This document shows, in pieces, positions 36,051 through 45,359 of a DNA stretch of 64,000 nucleotides. The DNA is from Onthophagus taurus. Lineage: Eukaryota > Arthropoda > Insecta > Coleoptera > Scarabaeidae. The position numbers and the translations under genes were made by a program. Numbering within the stretch: position 1 is the first letter of the stretch; every line of letters starts with the position of its first letter. The stretch spans positions 6,827,501-6,891,500 of the forward strand of contig NC_091970.1 in the NCBI RefSeq assembly GCF_036711975.1, given 5' to 3'. The notes under the pieces were generated by a model that saw nothing but the letters and a program-made list of their open reading frames with translations, did not search any database and was not told where the DNA came from.

Positions 36051-39000
36051 ATGACGGCTCACGATCAGATGAGGGCGATGTTGGATCAGCTAATGGGTAC
36101 AGGTAGAAATGGTAAGTGGATAAAAAGAACTGGATGGATGCGATGGTGTTGAAACGATTAACAAATTAATTTTCTTTTTGTGTTGGGTTTATTTAGGGGA
36201 GAACAACCGATTCCAGGTGAAATTTAACGACCCAAAGGTGTGCAAATCGTTCCTGCTGGGTTGCTGCCCCCATGAGATCCTTTCCTCCACGGTAAGTTAC
36301 GTAAATGTGCCGCAAAAGAAAAATATATATATATATATATATAGGCAGTAGACGAGTATTGATTTTTTATTTTGTTATTTTTATTTATAATCTTTCTGTT
36401 ATTTGTTTTTCAAAATTAATAGTCGCAAAAAAATCGAAGTTATTTAAGAATTATGTTAAAAATTTAAAGAAATTAAAAGTTGTATCAAAAAAAATTTATA
36501 TTTACACACGTAGATTGGTTTTTTTGATTATTTCCCGGTTGGACTAATGTGCGAAATGTATTTTCAGAAACTTCAATTTACTATTAAATGATGAGGGATA
36601 GGTGTAAATTTTGTATGTAAGTACTATGACGTACGTATAAAAAAAATACTATTAAAACTTACTAGGTTAATATGTGGGTAGTAATGGTTCCTTAGCTACG
36701 TTTTTCGTGCTGAAGTTAAATTTATTTTATTTTTTCAGACCCATTGTCTTTTATCAATTTTCACAATCAAAAATTTTTGTCTCAATCGCCCAAAAAATTC
36801 GTAAATATTGATAAAACGCAATCGGTCCTTTAAAAACTTTGTTAATAACAACATAAAGATATTCAAAATTTCCCGGATATGATCTACAATCATTTTCTTT
36901 GCACTATTGGACTTTGATAATTATTGTAATCACTATAGATTGTTATTTCTTTAGTGATTATAGTAAAAATTCAATATCCATTCGTACAGATTGAAATCAA
37001 GCAACAAAACAATTAAGGTATGGTAAAAAAGTATGATAATGAACGGAATCGTACGCTAAGGATACCCAAATTTCCGTTTCTTAAACCACTCGGTAAGTAA
37101 AAAAAAAAATGAAAATAAAAAGTAACCAGAAACAATAAAGAAAAAGATGGAATCGCGAAAGGAACTCGTGTCCACCCCTCTATCAGTCTTATAATTTTTT
37201 CTTTCTCTCAGTCAAGATAACACACACGAGTGCATGTAAATTAGAGAAAATTCACTGAATTCCGTGAGTATCTCAAGTTTAAACGATCTACGACCGATCT
37301 ATGTTTATTATTGTTCTTATTTTTTTCCTTATTTTATTATGTTTTCCTTAAAGATAAAAATTTAATTGTACGAATCAATTGTGTCTTTATTGTGAGTATG
37401 AAATACGTACAATTAATTAATGGTAATCCGTTTTGGTTTTATGTTTTAATATTTGAAATAATATTCATTGCACCTTTTTGAAATCAACAACGAAGCGAAG
37501 ATGGTGTGCTTCTTTTCCTACAGCGTTATTGGTGCGTGTATTCTTTTACAATTAGAGATATTTTGGATAAATGTGTATTTTTTTATTTGCAAATTTTAAT
37601 TTTATATTGATTTCTTTTTAAAGGCCGTTCGTCCAGGTCCAGTGTGGAAATCAAAAGAGGCAACCAGTTGTTTGTGAATAAATAAATTTTTGTTAGGATA
37701 CATCTAGATCTACACCTTGTTGAGCCACAACTATGCAAATAATTACGAAAATTCTATTTTCTGACTTTTAATTAAAAGTCGTTGTTTTGAGCAATGCTAC
37801 AATCGTATTTTTTTTCCTTCTAATAGGATGATGTCCTATTTTTTTATACCTTTAGGTCTCCTGTGGCTCTGATGTCCAATGTTCATACCATTTTTTAGAT
37901 GGTTTCGTTTGGTGTCTGATTTTTCTAGCATGGTCTATTTGGCCAATCTTTCCTGAGATATCCCAACATCTTTAACACATTCATTTCTTCCCCTTGTATT
38001 GTTCTATTTGTCAATGTAATTTACTGGTTTCTTCATGTGTATCCTTCTCTTCTTACTTCATTTATAAGATTTCTGTTACTAAAGTTTTTACTCCTAAATA
38101 GTTAAACTTCATAGTTTGATGGATTATTTTATTGTCCACTTCAAGCTTGTATCTAATTGGTTCCTTAGAAATAATTGGTTGTTTTTTCGGATGAAATCAA
38201 CATATTGATATCTTAAGACAGTGTTTTTCAACCTTTGTCATTGCGCGGAACCCTTTTTTGAGATAATTTTTTTATGGAAACCTTCGTACAGTAACACACC
38301 CAGATTTGATTTTAGGGATTGATGTGTCGCATTATAATTACATATTACATGTTGTGAACAAGATGCGTCTCTGCCTTCGTTGTAAAAATTCTATACAAGA
38401 GTAACTAACTTGTGTTTATTCAAACAAAAAGATAAATATTCCTTATAAAATATAAATATGTTATAGTAATAGATAAATACTTATAAATAGATAAAGACTT
38501 TATTGTGCTTGTTTATTACTACACAATTTATCAATATCTGGATGAATTGATGTTAATTGGAGACGCATATCATTTTTAGCATCAAGTCGATTTCTGTACT
38601 TCGTTTTTATAGCGACGTATGTGGAAAAGGATTTCTCACAGAGATGTTTGGAAATTTCTGGATATTCATCCAATAATTTTATCCAAAATGGACCAATGCC
38701 ATCATGTGCAAATGTAGATTTTAATGTGGTGTCGGTATGTATATCTATAAGTTGTTCTTTTTCCTTAATTGGGAATGTATCGACCTTAAAAATTGTAGTA
38801 TTTGGTCCTTGAATTGAAAGATTAACGTCGTTCAGGTACTAAAATATGTCTGCAAGGTTAGCTAAAGTTGACTAAATTTTGAAACCAACTATTATCATTA
38901 AGTTTTCTAGCAAATTCACAGTTAAAAAGATACGAATTTCATCAAGCAATTCCTAGAATCGGGTTACAACCTCTCCCTTCGATAATCATCTTACATCAGT

Positions 39001-41170
39001 ATGAAGAAGGAGATTTTCATATAAGCTTCCACGTCATCACACAATAGGGTAAATACTCTGGCATTTAAGGGTCTGGATTTGATGAATTTAACGGCGTCAT
39101 TAAGAACTTTTTGCAGAGACAGCCTTGATGTCCGGAACTAGTTTCTTTATACGTGCTATTACACCCTTTACGACACCAACCATACCTTTAACTCCATCAC
39201 TACATACAGAGTGTTCAGAAATTGGCGGATAATCTACACGTAGCGACATTCTAAATTACGAAAATTGCTAATCCAGCCACGTCTGTAGATTCATCCATTT
39301 GTGAAGTAAAGCCATCTTTAGCGTGTTACAAACCATTCACTAGTTCTGAAAATATTTTGGATAATTCTATCAATTCCCGGAAGCATTGCTAAATTTTGAA
39401 ACCCGTTGGAAATATCTTTCTAATTCTGCCAACTTTGGGAAGTATTGTGCTTAATTATACGAGCTTCTAAAAATATTTTGCTTAATTCAGCCATTTTCTG
39501 GAAGCATTTTGCTTAAAGAAATATAACTCAAGAATATTCTTTATTATATTTAGTCAAATGTGTAGCCTATATTAATGTATATGTCAATTTTAGAATACAG
39601 GTAATCGAGTAACGTCGAATTTGGTTACAATTTCGTAAATAACGCGGTTAATTTTCTTCATAAATGTTAATTAAGTTCCTCCTGATGATGGTTAGCATAC
39701 CGAAACCGGTATGTTGTTATGTATATTGAAATTGCCCAAGTTCCTCAAATATATCACAAGCAACGGTGTCATTTTTTGGTTTCCAACGGTTTTCATAATC
39801 AGATGATTATGAATATAAACTTCATAGTAATAATTTTATAACGACAGTCGGCCTAAAATATTAACATTTTTCCTTTAATTTTTTAAAAGAATTTATTTTG
39901 CTCTAAATCTATAAAGAGTGTTTGTAAATGTTTCAAAAAATCTCTCTGATACATTTTTTCTTTATTATTATAACTTTATTTCTTTTTGTACGTTCTCTTC
40001 ACACCTCAAAAAAAAAATTAAATAAAAGAAACGCTGTGTATGTTGAAAAAAATGTGTTGTCGTAAATAAATTTCTTCCAGTAAAAATCGAAAATTTCTTG
40101 ATTTTAAAATTTATGCTCCACGCTAATCGTACGGTTTTTTGTAATTTGTTATGTTGGCAGCGTATGGACCTTGGGGAATGCCCGAAAATCCATGATCTCG
40201 CCCTGCGAGCGGATTTTGAAAAGGCCCAAGCCTCTAGAGATTACTTCTACGATTTGGACGTAAGATGAAAGAAATATGATAATAATAAATATACCTTTCG
40301 GATGTTTCTTTTAATTTTAAGGCTATGGAACATCTTCAGGCTTTCATTAGCGACTGCGATAGAAGAACGGAGGCGGCTAAGCAAAGACTGGCGGAAACCC
40401 AAGAAGAACTTTCAGCGGAAGTTGCGGTTAAAGCTAATAGCGTTCATGAATTGGCCGAGCAAATTGGGCAAAAATTGGCTAAAGCTGAACAACTTGGCGA
40501 AGAAGGATTTGTTGATGAAAGTATGAAACTTATGGAAGAGGTGATTTTTAAGCATTCTTAATTTAATTCTTAATTAATGAATTAATTTTTTTTATTAGGT
40601 GGATGAATTAAGGAAGAAAAAACTTGAAGCTGAACAAGAATACAGAAACTCAATGCCAGCTAGTAGTTATCAACAACAAAAACTCCGCGTTTGCGAAGTT
40701 TGCTCCGCTTATTTAGGCATTCACGACAACGATAGGCGATTAGCGGATCATTTCGGTGGAAAACTCCATTTGGGTTTTATTAAAATTCGGGAGAAACTCG
40801 CCGAACTTGAAGTAACTCAAAATTAATAAATTAATCAATATCTTAATTATTTAATTTTTTTTAGAAAACCTCTGAAAAACGCAAAGAAGAACGGCGTAAA
40901 GCACGGGATACGGATCGTGATAAAGATAGAGAGGATCGTTACAGACATCGCGAAACTTACGTCGGTGGTCGCGAACTCGATCGAAGATCGAAACGTCATC
41001 GTTCAAAGTCCCGCGAACGAAGGGATAGGGAGCGTGAAAAAGACAGGGGAGAACAAAAAAGTCGTTCGTATCGCTCTAAGTCTAGGAGTCGCGATAGGGA
41101 CCGTCGTTCCCACTCCAGACACTCCGGGTCTGGAAATTCCGACCGAAGACGCGAACGTGATAGAGATTAA
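36051..41170 (+). CDS. Luc7l: LUC7-like U1 snRNP splicing factor
   Basis: Six exons: 36051-36111, 36197-36291, 40161-40259, 40322-40540, 40599-40811, 40865-41170. They total 993 nt, coding 330 aa, typical for LUC7L. The protein is a U1 snRNP-associated factor that helps select 5' splice sites in the nucleus. It starts MTAHDQMRAMLDQLMGTGRN. The first CCCH zinc finger is seen as VCKSFLLGCCPHEILSST then MDLGECPKIHD. A coiled coil follows (TEAAKQRLAETQEELSAEVA), then the second finger, VCEVCSAYLGIHDNDRRLAD plus HFGGKLHLG. The C-terminus is an Arg/Ser/Asp/Glu-rich tail (RRSKRHRSKSRERRDRERE). All splice junctions fit GT-AG and phase. Intron 2 is unusually long (3.9 kb) and contains transposon relics; the other introns are 50-90 bases. 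Confidence 0.97.
36325..36343. repeat. (AT)n microsatellite
   Basis: A short perfect AT-dinucleotide run (about nine repeats) in LUC7L intron 2. Confidence 0.85.
37850..38215 (-). pseudogene. Non-LTR reverse-transcriptase 3' relic
   Basis: Read on the - strand with several frame changes and stops, it matches the C-terminal part of RTE/CR1-type retrotransposon polyproteins. Pieces are ISSEKTTNYF, then a YKLEVDNKIIHQTMKFNYLG-like stretch, then SNRNL..NEVRREGY and a SGxLR-like piece. It is long dead and lies in LUC7L intron 2, ending next to the hAT relic. Confidence 0.6.
38219..39310 (-). pseudogene. hAT transposon relic (Buster/ZBED5-like transposase)
   Basis: The right-to-left reading gives a broken hAT transposase. 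Visible pieces are TSQMDESTDVAGLAIFVI; CSDGVKGMVGVVKGVIARIK; LNDAVKFIKSRPLNARVFTL; LNDVNLSIQGPNTTI; and the C-terminal dimerisation segment FWIKLLDEYPEISKHLCEKS followed by AIKTKYRNRLD. Stops and frameshifts separate them. The 3' end of the element is marked by CAGTGTTTTTCAACCTTTGT at 38219, a hAT-type terminal inverted repeat. The 5' partner was not found, so the element is truncated. Confidence 0.8.
39671..39700 (+). other. Hammerhead-ribozyme-core-like motif
   Basis: CCTGATGATGGTTAGCATAC then CGAAACCGGT. It contains CTGATGA, a small GGT/ACC stem with loop, then GAAA and CCGG: the conserved core order of a hammerhead ribozyme. About 40 bases upstream, GCGGTTA could pair with AACCGG as stem III and supply a cleavage-site-like U-H, but stem I is weak. 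It may be the remnant of a Penelope-like element or retrozyme. It lies in LUC7L intron 2. Confidence 0.35.
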
Positions 41171-41960
41171 AACGGTAGTAATAATTTTTTTTTCTTCGTT
41201 ATTTCTGATTTCTTTGTCCAATTAGGAGTCCGTTTAGGGCCGGTGCTTTAGATCACCTTCCCCCGTCTAATTTTATTTCTTTAATGATGTGTTGGTTTGG
41301 CTATTCTGATGTTCTGTGTACATTTCATATAACGTTATTAAGTTTTTATTCCCTTTCACACAATTTAATATAATTTTTTGTTATTTAAGGGTTGTAATCA
41401 TATAATTACTTAAGTCTTTAATCTATTTTGGGTGCCCCCTTGTAACTGGTAATGTTATCAAGATAAAGATAACTTACTTTACGTTTGTGGGCTCGAATTA
41501 ATAAAGAAACTGACTATGTACATAAATGTTGGAAGTTTTTTTCCTTCATTGTAATGTATTTCCTAAATCACTTTCCTATTTATTATTTGATTAAAACTAA
41601 TGATGGAAAAATCTAAAAGGATTGGTACATATTTTGTTGTGCGTTTTCAGATGCACTGCTAAACCAAAATTTTTTAGTTAATTTTTTTTTTAATCAATGC
41701 GAAATGACCCAAAAAACACATTAAAAATAAAAAGAAAGTACTGAAAAGTGATTAACACTAAATTAACTTCAGTTATAAAACTTCTATTATATGATAACTA
41801 ACTTCAGGTTTAAAATGTCAACCTCAATTTTGACATGTTCATAATCTCATTAAAAATCCTTTAAAATGAGTACAAACACGGCATATTTATCTTCAATATT
41901 AATGAAGTTATAGTCAACTTCTGGTTAAGAATATCAACGTCAATTTTGACATATTTGTAA
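41171..41960 (+). other. LUC7L 3' flank
   Basis: 3' untranslated sequence after the LUC7L stop, with an AATAAA near 41500. After that, AT-rich sequence with recurring AACTTC...AATTTTGACAT phrases that recur loosely through 41760-43250. No gene was recognised. Confidence 0.45.
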
Positions 41961-41964
41961 TCGT

Positions 41965-43040
41965 CGTGAAAAATCGTATGTCCACGACTACCTTATGAAT
42001 GAGTTTTCTAAACCAAAATGGTAGTCATTTTTCACGGAGTGAATAATAGCGGTGAATAATAATCATTATCCACGGGTAGCCATCTTGACCAGACTAATAA
42101 TAATTATTTGAAACGTTAAAAGTTCAAAAAACGTCAATTTAATTCAATTTTTTAGATGTTTCTAAATGTTTGACATTAAGAAAACCTAAACAAATTCCTT
42201 TTTTCGTATGATTTAAGCATAAATTAATTAATTTTCATAAAGAAAACGACGTTTTATAAAACTGACATTTAATTTTGACAAATTGTTGTGAAGTTGGTTA
42301 CAGTTAGTAACATTGAATTTGTGTCACATTGACGTTTAACCTTTATTCAAAAATTTATTTAAAAAATAAATTTATGGAATCAATTTCAATAGTCGTGGAC
42401 AAAGTATAGTATTCTACTCGCATATAATGAGCTATTATTCACTCAGGTTAATTATGCCACTCGCTACGCTCGTGACATAAACTTAACCTTCGTGAATAAT
42501 AGCCCTCATTATGTGCTCTTATAATAATATACTATTGTCCACGACTACCTTGTAATATATACCTTATGAATGAGTTTTCTAAAACAAAAAGGTAGTCATT
42601 TTTCACGGAGTGAATAATAATCATTATCCACGGGTAGCCATCTTAACCAGACTAATAATGATTATTTGAAACGTCAAAATTTCAAAAAACGTCTATTTAA
42701 TTCAACTTTTTAGGACTTTTTAAAGGTTTGACATTAAAAAAACCTCAACAAATTCTTTTTTTCGTATGATTTAAGCATAAACTAATTTTCATAAAGAAAA
42801 CGACGTTTCATAAAATTGACATTTAATTTTGACATCTTGTTGTGAAGTTGGTTACAGTTGCTAACATTGAAAATTTATTTAAAAAATGAATTTAGGGAAT
42901 CAATTTCAATAGTCGTGGACAAAGTATAGTATTCCACTCACATATAATGAGCTATTCTTCTATATATTATAGATTATATTCTATTATATATAATAGCCTT
43001 CATTATATGCTCATATAATAATATACTATTAAAATGAGTC
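41965..43040. mobile_element. Foldback/MITE-like elements in tandem duplicate
   Basis: A palindromic unit spans 42390-42547. It opens TAGTCGTGGACAAAGTATAG and closes with the inverted form CTATTGTCCACGACTA. Inside are inverted arms around ATAATGAGCTATTATTCAC and GTGAATAATAGCCCTCATTA, with a GCTACGCTCG hairpin centre. A second, partial unit starts at 42910. The flanking block (TCCACGACTACCTTATGAATG, TTTTTCACGGAGTGAATAAT, ATCATTATCCACGGGTAGCC) is present at about 41980-42100 and again at 42540-42670. No transposase is encoded. Confidence 0.7.
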
Positions 43041-43327
43041 CAAACATGATACGTTTAATTCCAATATTACTCGAAATATAAGCAACTTCCGATTTGAAAT
43101 GTCAATGTCATTTTGACATTCTTAATTTTTATAAAATGTCTTAATATTTTTCACAAAATATAATTAAAAAAAAATCTAAAATTAAGGTTGGTATTAATAT
43201 TTAAAAATTAAATTGTTATCTTCATTGTTGCTAACTTCGGGTTTAATTCAAAATTTTTTGTTTTTTTGATAAGTACGTCAGCTTTGGACTCATTTTAAAG
43301 GTTTTTTAATGAAGATGACATATATAT

Positions 43328-43790
43328 ATCGTACGCAATGCTAATGACAGAATCTTGGACCTGGTACTTAGTAACTCCTTCATCGTCACAGATATCACTC
43401 AGTGTACTAACCAATTGGTACAAGTGGACTCCCATCACCCCGCTTTAGCACTTTCCATCAATTCTTCCTTGCGTCCCCTTCGCGAAAATTGCTTGCATAA
43501 ATATCTCTTCTTGTTTTACTCAATTATCCGTAGTGCGGTTGACGAGCATGTTCCTCATCGAACTGTGCATAAACGTAGATTTCCATCATGTTATTCGCTG
43601 TGTACTATCAAAGTCATTAAAGAAAAGCTATAATATCATAAAAAGTGGAAGTCCACAGGTTGCGATAATTATTATGAAACGTTTCGCTTGCTCAAAGCTC
43701 GCACTAAAACATTAATCACAGCCGATTACAGGACTTTTCTTGACGTCACACAGGCTAATATGTGTGTCAGCCCGTATGATGCAAATCGGA
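43328..43790 (+). pseudogene. Jockey/CR1-type non-LTR retrotransposon relic
   Basis: The + strand encodes the end of an apurinic endonuclease domain (NANDRILDLVLSN, then LVQVDSHHPALALSINSS). After an internal deletion comes the linker before the reverse transcriptase (VIKEKL, stop, YHKKWKSTGCDNYYETFRLL). The in-frame stop and missing middle show it is dead. Confidence 0.75.
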
Positions 43791-44316
43791 CTTGAAATCG
43801 TATAACGTGATTGGCGCTTAGCTTTATCCTTTAAAACAAATGGTATTTTAGGTCTTTCGGTATTCGGCATTGTTTCTAAGATAAGTTACACCTTTACCTA
43901 CCAGACAGCATGAAAATGTGTCAAGTGATGTATAACGCGGTCTAATTAACACTAGAACTAGAATGTTTCATGTTTAGCCCTACGTCGCTTAAGACTGCTA
44001 AACCCCAATGGTTCTAGGTGTAGTGTTAGCTCTAATGATATAGAACTAGTAATTTGATTTTGGGCTAAACTCGGCTTTCTCAATTTTTTTTTTACATTAT
44101 GAACCTTATTAAGTCTCAAATTAACACTAGAAGCCACAAATAAAGTAAATTAATCATTTGGTAATTCAAAGTGTGAAATATTAGATGCGTGACGTCACGA
44201 ACGGTCCGTCGCGGGATGTAGTAATCCTCTTACAATTAGATTCTACCGTCTTTGTATATTGAAACAAGTTAAGAAGATAAAAAATAATTTATTAATGCAC
44301 TAAATTCGAAATAACA
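43791..44316. other. Intergenic stretch, 3' of thioredoxin gene
   Basis: Non-coding, with a self-complementary patch around 43950-44050 (CACTAGAACTAGAATG, then GGTTCTAGGTGTAGTG). The thioredoxin mRNA, which runs on the - strand, must end here. No gene was seen. Confidence 0.4.
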
Positions 44317-44712
44317 TTACTTTTTCTTATTCAACCTATTAATCATATTTTCAATCATATTGGCGTCGACCAATCCAATAAATTTATCGACGATTAATCC
44401 GTTTTTAATGGCAACAACTGCAGGAACGGCTTTTACCTCAAAAGTATCCGCTAATTCGGTGTAATTTTCGACATCGACCGTCGCTAAATCAACGTTTTCC
44501 ATGTTTTCTAATAATTCAGTTAATTTTGGTGTGAGAATATGGCAAGGTTCGCACCATTCCGCGTGAAAATTTACAATTACAGGATTTTCTGAATGTAAAA
44601 CTTTTAAATGGAAATCGTTGTCGTCCTTTATATGGATTAATTTTTTTAGCTTTGATGTGCTGTAAATTGATCGGCATTGAAAAAGCGCTTTTTTTATTAA
44701 GGACGAATTCAT
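44317..44712 (-). CDS. Trx2: Mitochondrial thioredoxin
   Basis: Single-exon, 131 aa. Thioredoxin reduces protein disulphides using electrons from thioredoxin reductase. The first 24 residues (MNSSLIKKALFQCRSIYSTS plus KLKK) are basic and hydroxylated with no acids, a good mitochondrial presequence. The active site is WCEPC (W53, C54, C57), a variant of WCGPC, within VIVNFHAEWCEPCHILTPKL. The cis-proline is in VKAVPAVVAIKNG (P97). The length is normal for precursor plus fold. Its ATG lies only five bases after the stop of TMEM218 on the same strand, so it may be the second cistron of a shared transcript or have its promoter inside that gene. Confidence 0.95.
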   Translation of the reverse strand: MNSSLIKKALFQCRSIYSTSKLKKLIHIKDDNDFHLKVLHSENPVIVNFHAEWCEPCHILTPKLTELLENMENVDLATVDVENYTELADTFEVKAVPAVVAIKNGLIVDKFIGLVDANMIENMINRLNKKK

Positions 44713-44717
44713 TTTTT

Positions 44718-45116
44718 TTAAAAGGATTTTAATAGTTTTGGACGAATTGGATCAATACAATGGAAAATAAATAAACAAATTAAGGATAATAAGGTTGAAA
44801 TTATTAAAAACGTTAAGAATATACTTTTATAGAAGAAAGTGTAGTCTTTTTCTTCCTGAAAAACAAACAAAATCATTTTTTTTTAATTAAAATTAATTTA
44901 TCTTTAATCTTATACCGTTTGAGATATTGATGTAATTTCTTGTTTCGTTTCTGTTGGAATAACAATTAAGATAATAGTTATCAATGTAGCAACAGCTAAA
45001 GAAATCCAACCAATGTTACTTTGCACACGCACTGAATACACAAAAATAACACAGGTTAATATCCAAACTATGATTAATATTAATAATCCTAACCCTATAT
45101 TTCCCACTGTGGTCAT
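44718..45116 (-). CDS. TMEM218: TMEM218, ciliary transition-zone membrane protein
   Basis: Two exons, 45116-44916 and 44855-44718 (339 nt, 112 aa; vertebrate TMEM218 is about 115). Exon 1 begins MTTVGNIGLGLLILIIVWIL and holds two hydrophobic segments. Exon 2 encodes a third, then ends IDPIRPKLLKSF, parallel to the vertebrate ending EPIYAKPLHSY. Both splice sites are GT-AG and phase 0. Vertebrate TMEM218 works with the transition-zone (MKS) complex at the base of cilia. In insects this would fit ciliated sensory neurons or sperm. The stop codon is five bases before the thioredoxin start. Confidence 0.8.
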
Positions 45117-45359
45117 AATTCCTCTTCAAAACTTTTTCATCGAAGATTTTTTTTAGACACTTATATCACTGCGTCATTTTTAACCTCTTTAACACCAATG
45201 ACTTATAAAACCATGTGGATGAAGCCGCGATGTCAACAAACGGGCTTAAAATAGACAAAGATGGATATAATGAAATGTCACTTTGTTTTATTATTTCCTT
45301 TATTTAAGCTAATATATTTTCCAATAAATATAAAGTAGCATATTAAAGTATTTATCTTA
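45117..45359. other. Short intergenic region between PTP A and TMEM218
   Basis: About 240 bases. It holds the 5' region of TMEM218 and the 3' end of PTP gene A, both on the - strand. No further feature was seen. Confidence 0.5.

Noticed and set aside
40302-40526. 74-codon frame over LUC7L exon 4
   Set aside because: Wrong frame; the exon is explained by the LUC7L coiled coil.
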